This document shows positions 1 through 8,055 of a stretch of 64,000 nucleotides of DNA, in pieces. A program made the position numbers and the translations under genes. Under the pieces are notes generated by a model. The model searched no databases. It was not told where the DNA came from and worked only from the letters and a program-made list of their open reading frames with translations. This stretch comes from Rhizobium freirei PRF 81 (GTDB lineage Bacteria > Pseudomonadota > Alphaproteobacteria > Rhizobiales > Rhizobiaceae), in the NCBI RefSeq assembly GCF_000359745.1, contig NZ_AQHN01000072.1:221368-285367 (forward strand), written 5' to 3'. The number at the start of each line of letters is the position of its first letter. Within the stretch, counting starts at the first letter, position 1.

Positions 1-530
1 AGATTGTCCTGATCGTGCTTATGGGGAGGGTAGGATGACGTGTGACCACCCGGCGTGATCACCTCTACCACCAGCAGCGAATGCGCCGCCCCGTCGTCTT
101 CCGGCATGATGTTGTTGACGTGGCGGACATTGGTGCCTTTGCCGCGCGTCAGAGCCGGATGGGTGCCCGGCGGAATGGCGCGCGCTTCATAGGAGCCGCC
201 GCCCGGTGCCGAGCACACGGCCAATTCCAGATCGGTCTCGGCCGTCACCGACCAGCTCGAGCCGGCTGGAATATAGAGCGCGTGGGGCGCGCCCTCGAAG
301 GGGCTCATGCGCTCGCCGAGCGAGCCGAAATCCTTCGCACCCGCCTTGGCACGTCCCTTGCCACTGACCCAGACGAGGCAGACCTCGCGATCGCCGGTTT
401 CGGCCGAAGCCGTCTCGCCCGGCTTCAGGCGATGGAGATCGAAGCCGACATAGGTCCAGCCGGCGCTTTCGGGCGTGACGTGGGTGACGCGGCCATGGGA
501 GCCATCAGGTTTGACCTTGAGATTTGGCAT
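1..530 (-). CDS. iolB: 5-deoxy-glucuronate isomerase IolB (partial, cut by window edge)
   Basis: The first 176 residues of a protein that runs off the left edge, so the C-terminus is not seen. It reads as IolB, the cytosolic isomerase that converts 5-deoxy-glucuronate to 2-deoxy-5-keto-gluconate in myo-inositol breakdown. Supporting stretches are the N-terminal GWTYVGFDLHRL region, the PGGGSYEARAIPP segment and the cupin-like HSLLVVEVITPGGHTSSYPPHKHD metal-binding region near the cut. The ATG at 530 has a good GGAGGAAG ribosome site. It is the last visible gene of the iol operon, 71 bases after iolE. The family is usually about 265 residues, so roughly a third is missing. Confidence 0.9.
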   Translation of the reverse strand, partial: MPNLKVKPDGSHGRVTHVTPESAGWTYVGFDLHRLKPGETASAETGDREVCLVWVSGKGRAKAGAKDFGSLGERMSPFEGAPHALYIPAGSSWSVTAETDLELAVCSAPGGGSYEARAIPPGTHPALTRGKGTNVRHVNNIMPEDDGAAHSLLVVEVITPGGHTSSYPPHKHDQDN

Positions 531-601
531 GGGTTCTTCCTCCATTGCTTGGCAAAACGCTCCTCGCCACTCTTGGATGGGCGAGGGGCGCTAAGCTCTA
601 G

Positions 602-1519
602 CTATCCCTTGGGAAAGCCTTCGGTTTCCACGGTGTAGCCAGCTGCCGTCATGACGCGCATCAGCTCGGCATGGCCGATCTCGGCCATTTTCTGCGGCGG
701 TGCCTTGCGCGGGTCCTGCTCGGCCTCGACGACGAACCAGCCTTCATAGCCGTAGTCGGCGAAGCGCTTGACGATCGCGCCGAAATCGAGCGAGCCGTCG
801 CCCGGCACCGTGAACGCGCCGAGCGCCACAGCATCGAGGAAGGATTGCCGGCTGCGATCCAGGCCATCGACGACGGACTTGCGGATATCCTTGACGTGGA
901 CGTGATTGATGCGGGCGTGGTGGTTGTCGATCGCGCGCAGCACATCGCCGCCGGCAAAGGCGAGATGGCCGGCATCGAGCAGCAGCGGAATGCCTTCGCC
1001 GGAATTGCGCATGAAGGCGTCAAGTTCCGGCTCGGTTTCGACGACGGCTGCCATGTGATGGTGATAAGAGAGCGGCATGCCCTGCGAAGCGCACCATTCG
1101 CCGAATTCTGTGACGCGGCGGGCATATGCCTTCATCTCGTCATCCGAAAGGCGCGGCTTGGTGGCGAGCGGCTTGGAACGGTCGCCCTGGATGGAGCGGC
1201 CGACTTCGCCATAGACGATGCAAGGCGCGTTGACGGCCTTGAACAGTTCGATCATCGGAGCGATGCGGTCCTTGTTGGCGGCAAGCTCCTCATTGACGAG
1301 CGTGCCGGAGAACCAGCCGCCGCAGAGCGTCACATCGGCGGCGCGCAGGATCGGCAGCATCTCGTCGGGATTGCTGGGGAAGCGCCGGCCTTGCTCCATG
1401 CCGGTGAAGCCCGCTCCACGCGACTGCCGCAGGCATTCCTCTAGCGATACGTCGTCGCTGAGCTCCGGAAGATCGTCGTTCCACCAGGCGATGGGCGACA
1501 TGCCGAGTTTGGCCTTCAT
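602..1519 (-). CDS. iolE: Myo-inosose-2 dehydratase IolE
   Basis: A 305-residue TIM-barrel protein of the AP-endonuclease-2/sugar isomerase superfamily. By family it dehydrates 2-keto-myo-inositol (scyllo-inosose) to the diketone that IolD hydrolyses. Visible family marks are the N-terminal GMSPIAWWNDDLPEL start, CIVYGEVG, the histidine-rich YHHHMAAVVE segment, LLLDAGHLAFAGGD and INHVHVKDI, which supply metal ligands in this fold. I chose the ATG at 1519 because an AAGGAG site lies 8 bases ahead of it; an in-frame TTG one codon upstream is less likely. It sits between iolD (67 bases upstream) and iolB in one operon. Confidence 0.95.
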   Translation of the reverse strand: MKAKLGMSPIAWWNDDLPELSDDVSLEECLRQSRGAGFTGMEQGRRFPSNPDEMLPILRAADVTLCGGWFSGTLVNEELAANKDRIAPMIELFKAVNAPCIVYGEVGRSIQGDRSKPLATKPRLSDDEMKAYARRVTEFGEWCASQGMPLSYHHHMAAVVETEPELDAFMRNSGEGIPLLLDAGHLAFAGGDVLRAIDNHHARINHVHVKDIRKSVVDGLDRSRQSFLDAVALGAFTVPGDGSLDFGAIVKRFADYGYEGWFVVEAEQDPRKAPPQKMAEIGHAELMRVMTAAGYTVETEGFPKG

Positions 1520-1586
1520 CAATAGACTCCTTGAAAACAGTGTTGGAGGAGCGTCTCAGCTCCTCCGGAGAAGTGTCGGAAATCGA

Positions 1587-3437
1587 TCAGCCGATGCGCT
1601 GGGAGGCGCGCGCTTTCTCATAGGCGGCGCGGGCCTTGTTGACCTCGGCGCGCGGGCTGACTTCGGGAACGGCGACATCCCACCAGTGGCCGCCTTCTTC
1701 CGTGGTGATCAGCGGGTCGGTGTCGATGACGATGACCGAACTGCGGTCGTTCTTCTTCGACGCTTCGATCGCCTGTTCCAGCTCGGTGATAGAGGAAACC
1801 TTGACCGCAATCGCGCCCATGCTTTCAGCATGCGCGCGGAAGTCGATCTCCGGCATCACTTCGAAGCGCGAATCCTTCAGCAGATTGTTGAAGTTTGCTC
1901 CGCCGGTCGCCATCTGCAGGCGGTTGATGCAGCCATAGCCGCGGTTGTCGAGCAGAACGACGGTGATCTTCAGGCCGAGCATGACCGAGGTCGCCAGTTC
2001 GGAATTCAGCATCATGTAGGAGCCATCGCCAACCATGACGACGACTTCCTTTTCCGGATGGGCCATCTTCGCGCCGAGCCCGCCGGCAATCTCGTAACCC
2101 ATGCAGGAGAAGCCGTATTCCATATGGTAGCTGCCGGGCACGGTTGCTGGCCAAAGCTTGTGCAGCTCGCCCGGCAGGCCGCCAGCGGCACAAAGCACGA
2201 TGGTCTTCTCGCCGCCGATCGTGCGCGTGACCGCACCGATCACCTGGGCGTCGGAGGGCAGGGCGGCGTTCGTGGTCGCCATTGCCCGAGCGGCGGCTTC
2301 AATCCAGATCTTCTTTTCCTGCGTTGCCCTCTCGGCAAGCGCTGCCGGAGCGCGCCAGCCCACCAAGCCGGCGGAAAGCGCCTTCAGCCCCTCGCGCGCA
2401 TCCGTCACCAGCGGGTGACTATTGTGCTTCAGCGCATCATAGGCCGCGATGTTGAGGCCGATCATCGCCAGCTTCTCGTTCTTGAACAGCGCCCAGGAGC
2501 CGGTGGTGAAATCCTGGCAGCGCGTGCCGACGGCGATCACCAGATCGGTATCCTCGGCAACGGCATTGGCCGCCGAAGTGCCTGTTACCCCGACCGAGCC
2601 GAGCGCCAGAGGATGCCTTTCGTCGATGGCCGACTTGCCCGCCTGCGTGACGACGACAGGGATGCCATGCGCTTCAGCGAAAGCTGTTAGTTCTTTGGTG
2701 GCTTGTGAATAGAGCACGCCGCCGCCGGCCAGAATGACAGGCTTTTCCGAGCGGCGGATGAGCGCGATCGCGTTGGCGAGCTCGTCGGCATCCGGCTGCG
2801 GGCGACGCGGCACCCAGACATGCTCCTCGAAGAAGCTTTCCGGATAATCATAGGCTTCGGCCTGGACGTCCTGGCAGAGCGAAAGCGTCACCGGCCCGCA
2901 GTCAAGCGGATCGGTCAGCACCTGCATGGCGCGCTTTAGCGCCGACATGATCTGCTCGGGACGGGTGATGCGGTCGAAATAGCGCGAGACCGGACGGAAA
3001 GCGTCGTTGGCGGAGACGGTGCCGTCGCCGAAATCCTCGATCTGCTGCAGCACCGGATCCGGTGCGCGGTTGGCGAAGACGTCGCCGGGCAGGAAGAGAA
3101 CGGGGATGCGATTGACGTGCGCCACGCCGGCAGCCGTCACCATGTTGAGCGCGCCGGGGCCGATGGAGGTCGTGCAGGCCATGAAGCGCTGACGGAAGCT
3201 CGCCTTGGCATAGGCGATGGCGGCATGGGCCATGCCCTGCTCGTTGTGAGCGCGGAAGGTCGGCAGTTCCTCGCGCACCTGATAGAGCGCTTCGCCGATG
3301 CCGGCGACATTGCCGTGACCGAAGATCGCCCAGACGCCACCGAAGATCGGCTGCCTCTGCCCGTCGATGATGGTCATCTGCTTCTTGAGGAAATGCGCGA
3401 CAGCCTGTGCCATCGTCAATCGGATCGTCTTGCCCAT
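1587..3437 (-). CDS. iolD: 3D-(3,5/4)-trihydroxycyclohexane-1,2-dione acylhydrolase IolD
   Basis: A 616-residue thiamine-diphosphate enzyme that opens the cyclic diketone ring in myo-inositol breakdown to give 5-deoxy-glucuronate. The three ThDP-enzyme parts are visible: an N-terminal pyrimidine-binding domain with EELPTFRAHNEQGMAHA and TSIGPGALNMVTAA, a central domain with VILAGGGVLYS, and a C-terminal domain with the GDGSYMMLNSE diphosphate/Mg motif. Reading can be extended upstream to 3473, but a GGGAGG ribosome site points to ATG 3437 and the extension runs into a palindromic repeat. It follows iolC by 86 bases in the same direction. Confidence 0.95.
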   Translation of the reverse strand: MGKTIRLTMAQAVAHFLKKQMTIIDGQRQPIFGGVWAIFGHGNVAGIGEALYQVREELPTFRAHNEQGMAHAAIAYAKASFRQRFMACTTSIGPGALNMVTAAGVAHVNRIPVLFLPGDVFANRAPDPVLQQIEDFGDGTVSANDAFRPVSRYFDRITRPEQIMSALKRAMQVLTDPLDCGPVTLSLCQDVQAEAYDYPESFFEEHVWVPRRPQPDADELANAIALIRRSEKPVILAGGGVLYSQATKELTAFAEAHGIPVVVTQAGKSAIDERHPLALGSVGVTGTSAANAVAEDTDLVIAVGTRCQDFTTGSWALFKNEKLAMIGLNIAAYDALKHNSHPLVTDAREGLKALSAGLVGWRAPAALAERATQEKKIWIEAAARAMATTNAALPSDAQVIGAVTRTIGGEKTIVLCAAGGLPGELHKLWPATVPGSYHMEYGFSCMGYEIAGGLGAKMAHPEKEVVVMVGDGSYMMLNSELATSVMLGLKITVVLLDNRGYGCINRLQMATGGANFNNLLKDSRFEVMPEIDFRAHAESMGAIAVKVSSITELEQAIEASKKNDRSSVIVIDTDPLITTEEGGHWWDVAVPEVSPRAEVNKARAAYEKARASQRIG

Positions 3438-3473
3438 CGGGCGCCTCCCAAATGCCGTATCTGTTTGCTTCAA

Positions 3474-3514
3474 GCAATTCCAGCAAAACCGTTATGCACT
3501 TTTGCTGGAATTGC
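3474..3514. repeat. Perfect 15-bp palindrome between iolC and iolD (RIME-like)
   Basis: GCAATTCCAGCAAAA at 3474-3488 is exactly complementary to 3500-3514, with an 11-base loop. It sits inside the 86-base gap between the iolC stop and iolD start, so the mRNA would carry a very stable hairpin within the operon. The same core (GAGCAATTCCAGCAAA) recurs between psd and pssA at about 45741, which marks it as an interspersed intergenic element of the rhizobial palindrome type. There is no T-run, so it is not a classic terminator in this orientation. Confidence 0.8.
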
Positions 3515-3523
3515 TCCAGAATT

Positions 3524-5458
3524 TCACAGGCCGCGGGTTTTGAGCCACGCTGCCGTCAATTGCCGGAAGCGGCCGGCCATGTCGGCAATCGCTTCCTCGT
3601 CGTTCATGCCGCCCGAGAGCCACGCGCGGGCCGCATCGGAGAAGATGGTTCGCCCGACGGCGAAGCCCTTGACCGAAGGCGCTGCCAGCGTCGCCTCGAA
3701 GCTGCGGATCAGTTCTTCCGCCGGCGCCTCCAGGCCGAGCAGTACGATACCGCGGCACAATGGATCATTTTTGGCGATCACGGCATCGATTTTTTTCCAT
3801 GCGGTGGTCGATTCCTGCGGCTCCAGCTTCCACCAGTCCGGTTTGATGCCGAGCGCATAGAGCTCTTCCAGCGCCGTCGGGATCGTGTCGTCGGTCAGCG
3901 GCCCGTTCTTGCTGGCGATGATCTCGACCAAAAGCTCGCGACCGACCTTGCGGGCGGCTTCGAAGAGCGTCCGCAACTTCTCCTGCTGCTCCTCCTTCAA
4001 TTCCTTCGGATCGTCCGGATGGTAGAAGCACAGGCATTTGATGCAATGGCTAAGCGGCCATTCGACGAGTTGCGAGCCGATATCCTGGCTAAATTCGAAT
4101 CTCAGCGGCTTCGATCCCGGCAGCTCGACGGGGCGCCCGATCCAGGAGAAGTTCTTGGTGGCCGCATCGAAGAAGGCATCACGGCCGAAGCGCTCATCGA
4201 TGAGCATGCCATAGCCGGAGCGGCCGTCCGCTACCCGCGCCGCCGCCTCGACGGCAAGCTGCTTGAAAGCAACGATCTTGTCGTGACCGATGCCCAGCTC
4301 ATCGCAGACACTGACGAGCTGCGAGCGATGATCGATGGCAAGCGCCATCAGCAGCGGGATTTCTTCGCTGCGGCGGGTCGTTGCCCAATGGATATGGTTG
4401 ATCGCCTCGTCCTTGCGCAGCGCCCGGTGCTTGCTGCCGGTCTTCAGGAAGAAGTCGAGCTCTGCCCACGTTGGATACTCCGGCGAGCAGAGCAGGCGGG
4501 AAACGGCAAAGGCGCCGCAGGCATTCGCCCAGGTGGCGCTGGTCTTCAGCGGCTCGCCGCGCAGATAGCCGCGCAGGAAGCCGGACATGAAGGCGTCGCC
4601 GGCGCCGAGAACGTTGAACACCTCGATCGGGAATCCCTCACCGACGATGCCGGCTTCGAGATCATCCGAAATCGGGCCTTCATAGACGATGCAGCCCATC
4701 GCGCCGCGCTTCAGCACGATGACGGCGGAAGAAAGGCGGCGGATTTCCTTCAGCGCGCCGAGCACGTCGTCGGCGCCGGAGGCGATCATGATCTCTTCTT
4801 CCGTACCGACGATCAGATCGCAATCCGGCAGCGTCTCCTTCATCTTGGAGGACACACGGTCCGACTTTACATAGCGCTCGAAGCCTTCGGCATGGCCGGC
4901 AAGGCCCCAAAGATTCGGCCGATAATCGATGTCGAAGATCACCTTGCGGCCGTTCGCCTTGGCGATGCGGATCGCCTTGCGCTGGGCCGCTTCGGTGTTG
5001 GGCTTGGAAAAATGCGTGCCGGAAACGAGGACTGCGTTTGAGGACTTGATGAAGCTTTCGTCGATGTCGTCTTCATTCAGCGCCATGTCGGCGCAGTCGG
5101 AGCGATAGAAGATCATCGGCGAGACGCCTTCGGCTTCGACTGCGAGCAGAACCAGCGCCGTCAGGCGTTCCTTGTCGGTGGCGATCCCATCGACGGCAAC
5201 GCCTTCGCGTGCTGCCTGCTCGCGGATGAAGCGGCCCATCTGCTCGTCGCCGACGCGGGTGATGAGGCCGGATTTCAGCCCGAGCCGCGCCGTGCCGATG
5301 GCGATATTGGCCGGGCAGCCGCCGACGGACTTGGCGAAGGAGGCAATATCCTCAAGCTTCGATCCTATCTGCTGACCATAGAGATCAACGGAGGACCGTC
5401 CGATGGTGATCACATCGAGTCTTGCCTCCGGCTCAGCGCCAGAATTGCCGTGTGTCAT
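3524..5458 (-). CDS. iolC: Bifunctional 5-dehydro-2-deoxygluconokinase / DUF2090 aldolase-type protein (IolC fusion)
   Basis: A 644-residue two-domain protein. Residues of about 15-330 form a PfkB-family sugar kinase: VITIGRSSVDLYG at the N-terminus and NVLGAGDAFMSGFLRG, where the GAGD aspartate is the expected catalytic base. Residues of about 340-644 match the DUF2090 domain, annotated in this family as the 2-deoxy-5-keto-gluconate-6-phosphate aldolase part. It would therefore phosphorylate and perhaps cleave the IolB product. The ATG at 5458 follows GGGAGGAC; a possible start seven codons upstream has no better site. It is the first gene after iolR, and a GGAA-N6-TTCC operator lies 172 bases upstream. 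The kinase call is strong; the aldolase role rests on the family name only. Confidence 0.9.
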   Translation of the reverse strand: MTHGNSGAEPEARLDVITIGRSSVDLYGQQIGSKLEDIASFAKSVGGCPANIAIGTARLGLKSGLITRVGDEQMGRFIREQAAREGVAVDGIATDKERLTALVLLAVEAEGVSPMIFYRSDCADMALNEDDIDESFIKSSNAVLVSGTHFSKPNTEAAQRKAIRIAKANGRKVIFDIDYRPNLWGLAGHAEGFERYVKSDRVSSKMKETLPDCDLIVGTEEEIMIASGADDVLGALKEIRRLSSAVIVLKRGAMGCIVYEGPISDDLEAGIVGEGFPIEVFNVLGAGDAFMSGFLRGYLRGEPLKTSATWANACGAFAVSRLLCSPEYPTWAELDFFLKTGSKHRALRKDEAINHIHWATTRRSEEIPLLMALAIDHRSQLVSVCDELGIGHDKIVAFKQLAVEAAARVADGRSGYGMLIDERFGRDAFFDAATKNFSWIGRPVELPGSKPLRFEFSQDIGSQLVEWPLSHCIKCLCFYHPDDPKELKEEQQEKLRTLFEAARKVGRELLVEIIASKNGPLTDDTIPTALEELYALGIKPDWWKLEPQESTTAWKKIDAVIAKNDPLCRGIVLLGLEAPAEELIRSFEATLAAPSVKGFAVGRTIFSDAARAWLSGGMNDEEAIADMAGRFRQLTAAWLKTRGL

Positions 5459-5629
5459 GATGTCCTCCCGTCCATGCATGACCTCTTTTGCTCTTCAAAC
5501 TGCGCCGAGATCATGCGTCATTGAAAGTGCCGGTATTCGTTTCGTCCCGGTTGCGGCGGATTGGCCGGCCGTCTTTGCGGCCGCTATCCTGGGCGTAGTG
5601 AAACATCGGTTCCGAGTTTTTGTCAATTC

Positions 5630-5643
5630 GGAATATTTATTCC
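5630..5643. promoter_or_regulatory. IolR operator candidate upstream of iolC
   Basis: GGAA-TATTTA-TTCC, a perfect match to the GGAA-N6-TTCC motif reported for the Sinorhizobium meliloti inositol repressor IolR (recalled from the literature, not checked here). The whole site is near-palindromic. It overlaps the iolR stop codon and lies 172 bases before the iolC start, so iolCDEB probably has its own IolR-controlled promoter in the iolR-iolC gap. Confidence 0.75.
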
Positions 5644-6509
5644 ATTTTCGTTTTGTCGGCTTTTGCTGCACCTTTTCTCCTCCGCTCGGCGATTGCGACA
5701 GGGAAGGCCATGACCAGAGCCATCGATGCCGACATCGAGCGGAAGCCGGCGAAGTCGGTCTCGGCGACCTCGAACCAGTGGGTTGCGCAGGCCGTGAGCG
5801 GCGAGAAGGCCGAATCGGTAATGGCAATGACCGGCACGTTGCGTGAGGCGAGATCCTGCGCCTGCGCCAGGCTGTCTGCGGCGTAGGGGGAAAAGCTTGC
5901 CGCGATCGCTGCATCCTTTTCCGTGGCGAAGCGGGCGATCTCGCTATCGATGCCGTTCGGCGAGGCGACGATCTGATGGCGTATATTCAGCTTGGAAAAG
6001 GCATAGGCCATATGGGCGGTGAGCGGATAGGAGCGGCGCTTGGCAATGAGATAGATGGTCTCGGCCGCCGCAAGCGTGTCGACTGCCTTGGCGAAGGTCT
6101 CCGTCTCGATGGTTGCGGCCAGCTTGTTGACCGACTGGCTGGCCGCAGACAGGAAGCCGGATAGAATGCTGGCCTCCTCATTCTCTGTGCCGGAACGTTC
6201 GAGTGTCACCAGGCGCTCTTCATAGCTCAGCGTCCGGTCGCGCAGCCTCTCGCGAAAGATGCTTTGCAAGTCAGAGAAGCCCTCGTAACCCAGGTGGTGG
6301 GCAAGACGTACCAGCGTCGAAGGCTGGACTTCGGCGGCGGCCGCGATGCTCGCCGTAGTGCCGAAGGCAATTTCATCGGGATTGCCGAGCGCGAAGGCGG
6401 CAACCTGCGCCAGTCGCTTCGGCATGGCATTCTTGCGCTCTATGATGTTGCTGCGCAGGCTTTCGAAGTCGCGCGGCACCCTTGTCTGCGTGTCGATACC
6501 GTTATCCAT
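5637..6509 (-). CDS. iolR: RpiR-family transcriptional regulator, inositol repressor IolR
   Basis: A 290-residue RpiR-type regulator: N-terminal helix-turn-helix (RLAQVAAFALGNPDEIAFGT, then AAAAEVQPSTLVRLAHHLGYEGFSDLQ) and a C-terminal SIS sugar-phosphate-sensing domain (ETIYLIAKRRSYPLTAHMAYAF; VPVIAITDSAFSPL). In related rhizobia the IolR at this position represses inositol genes and is relieved by a pathway intermediate. ATG 6509 is preferred because GGAAGGGCAGGC precedes it; two ATGs further upstream are in frame but less well placed, and one lies within the operator region. It is transcribed with or just before iolC. Confidence 0.88.
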   Translation of the reverse strand: MDNGIDTQTRVPRDFESLRSNIIERKNAMPKRLAQVAAFALGNPDEIAFGTTASIAAAAEVQPSTLVRLAHHLGYEGFSDLQSIFRERLRDRTLSYEERLVTLERSGTENEEASILSGFLSAASQSVNKLAATIETETFAKAVDTLAAAETIYLIAKRRSYPLTAHMAYAFSKLNIRHQIVASPNGIDSEIARFATEKDAAIAASFSPYAADSLAQAQDLASRNVPVIAITDSAFSPLTACATHWFEVAETDFAGFRSMSASMALVMAFPVAIAERRRKGAAKADKTKME

Positions 6510-6539
6510 GCCTGCCCTTCCGCCATTCATGCCTATGAT

Positions 6540-6553
6540 GGAATAAGTATTCC
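6540..6553. promoter_or_regulatory. IolR operator candidate in the iolR / dehydrogenase divergent region
   Basis: GGAA-TAAGTA-TTCC, a second perfect GGAA-N6-TTCC site, 31 bases upstream of the iolR start. It suggests IolR controls its own gene and possibly the divergent dehydrogenase gene. A degenerate half-match (GGTC-TAAACA-TTCC, 6682-6695) lies closer to the dehydrogenase start. Confidence 0.75.
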
Positions 6554-6738
6554 ATATTTGCAAAGATAGCGGATTTCGATTTGATCGGCACGAATATTTT
6601 TAAGATAATGATTTTAAACACATAATTTAGATGCCCATCGAAATCTCATGTCGGCGATACGAAATGTGCGCTTGCCAAAACGGTCTAAACATTCCAAAAA
6701 TGAGCCAGCTTCGAGAGGAAGCGGAGGAGGACAGGCAA

Positions 6739-7854
6739 ATGAAGCCGTTGGGCGTTGGACTGATCGGTACGGGCTATATGGGCAAATGCCACGCGCTCGC
6801 GTGGAATGCGGTCAAGACCGTGTTCGGCGATGTGGCGCGACCTCGTCTTGTCCACCTTGCCGAAGCGAATGCCGATTTGGCGAAGACGCGCGGAGATGAG
6901 TTCGGCTTCGAGAAGGCAACGGCCGACTGGCGCGATCTCATTGCGGATCCCGATGTCGATGTCGTCTCGGTCACGACACCCAACCAGTTCCACCCGGAAA
7001 TGGCGATCGCGGCCCTCGAGGCTGGCAAGCACGTCTGGTGCGAAAAGCCCATGGCGCCGGTTTATGATGATGCCGAACGCATGCTGGCGGCGGCCAAGGC
7101 TTCCGGCAAGATCGCCATTCTCGGCTACAATTATATCCAGAACCCTGTGATGCGGCACATCAAGTCGCTGATCGAAGAGGGCGCGATCGGTACGGTCAAT
7201 CATGTCCGCGTCGAGATGGACGAGGATTTCATGGCCGATCCGAACGGCTTGTTCTACTGGAAGAGCGAGCTAGCCTCCGGCTACGGCGCTTTGGACGATT
7301 TTGCCGTGCATCCACTCTCGCTGCTCTGGTTTCTCTTCGGTCATGTGGAGGCCGTCATCACCGATATGGTGAAGCCCTATGCCGAGCGGCCATTGAAGGA
7401 CGGCGGCAGCCGTGCCGTCGAAAACCACGATCTGGCTAACGTGCTGATGCGGCTTGGCGGCGGCATTTCCGCCGTGCTCATGGCCAACCGGTCGGCCTGG
7501 GGCCGCAAGGGACGGATCGCCCTGCAGATCTTCGGCTCAAGGGGCTCCATTTCCTACGATCAGGAGCGCATGAACGAATTCGAACTCTATCAGGCCGAGG
7601 GCAGGGATACGGAACAAGGATTCCGCAAGATCCTCGCGGCGCCTGCTCACAAGCCCTACGATCGTTTCATCCCCGCACCCGGCCATGGTCTCGGCTTCAA
7701 CGATCTGAAGATCATCGAATGCCGCGAACTGATCCGCGCCATCTCCGGCGAGGCTGCGTCAGTCGTGGCTTTCAAAGATGGCCTGCGCATCGAGAAGTCG
7801 GTGCATGCCATGGCGCAATCCTTCCATGAACGGCGGTGGATCGAGATCGCCTAG
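6739..7854 (+). CDS. Gfo/Idh/MocA-family dehydrogenase, probably inositol-linked (IolY-like)
   Basis: A 371-residue NAD(P)-dependent oxidoreductase. The N-terminal Rossmann motif is GLIGTGYMGKCHALAW, followed by the family's EKP motif in HVWCEKPMAPVYDDAERML and a C-terminal alpha/beta substrate domain (SGYGALDDFAVHPLSLLWFLFG). ATG 6739 follows GGAGGAGGACAGG; reading can be extended to 6631 but that stretch does not resemble the family. It diverges from iolR, the position held in S. meliloti by the dehydrogenase gene called iolY, so a role in oxidising an inositol isomer or derivative is likely but not shown. The exact substrate cannot be read from sequence. Confidence 0.85.
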   Translation: MKPLGVGLIGTGYMGKCHALAWNAVKTVFGDVARPRLVHLAEANADLAKTRGDEFGFEKATADWRDLIADPDVDVVSVTTPNQFHPEMAIAALEAGKHVWCEKPMAPVYDDAERMLAAAKASGKIAILGYNYIQNPVMRHIKSLIEEGAIGTVNHVRVEMDEDFMADPNGLFYWKSELASGYGALDDFAVHPLSLLWFLFGHVEAVITDMVKPYAERPLKDGGSRAVENHDLANVLMRLGGGISAVLMANRSAWGRKGRIALQIFGSRGSISYDQERMNEFELYQAEGRDTEQGFRKILAAPAHKPYDRFIPAPGHGLGFNDLKIIECRELIRAISGEAASVVAFKDGLRIEKSVHAMAQSFHERRWIEIA

Positions 7855-8055
7855 ATCATTGCGGCCATGCGCACCCCACCTGGCGTCGCAGAAATGCGGC
7901 CGGAGAAAAGAAGTCGTGGCCCAACTTTCTCCCGATCCGGGGCGCAGGGTCAGTCATGATTGACGCTTGCCGGCGCAGGCGTTACCCCTGAGGCCGAGGT
8001 GCATCCTCCGCATTCACGCGGATTGGATCGCCATAATAACAATGGAGTACGGATC

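Noticed and set aside
3407..5041. 544-codon plus-strand open frame
   Set aside because: It is antisense to iolC and iolD, with no recognisable product.
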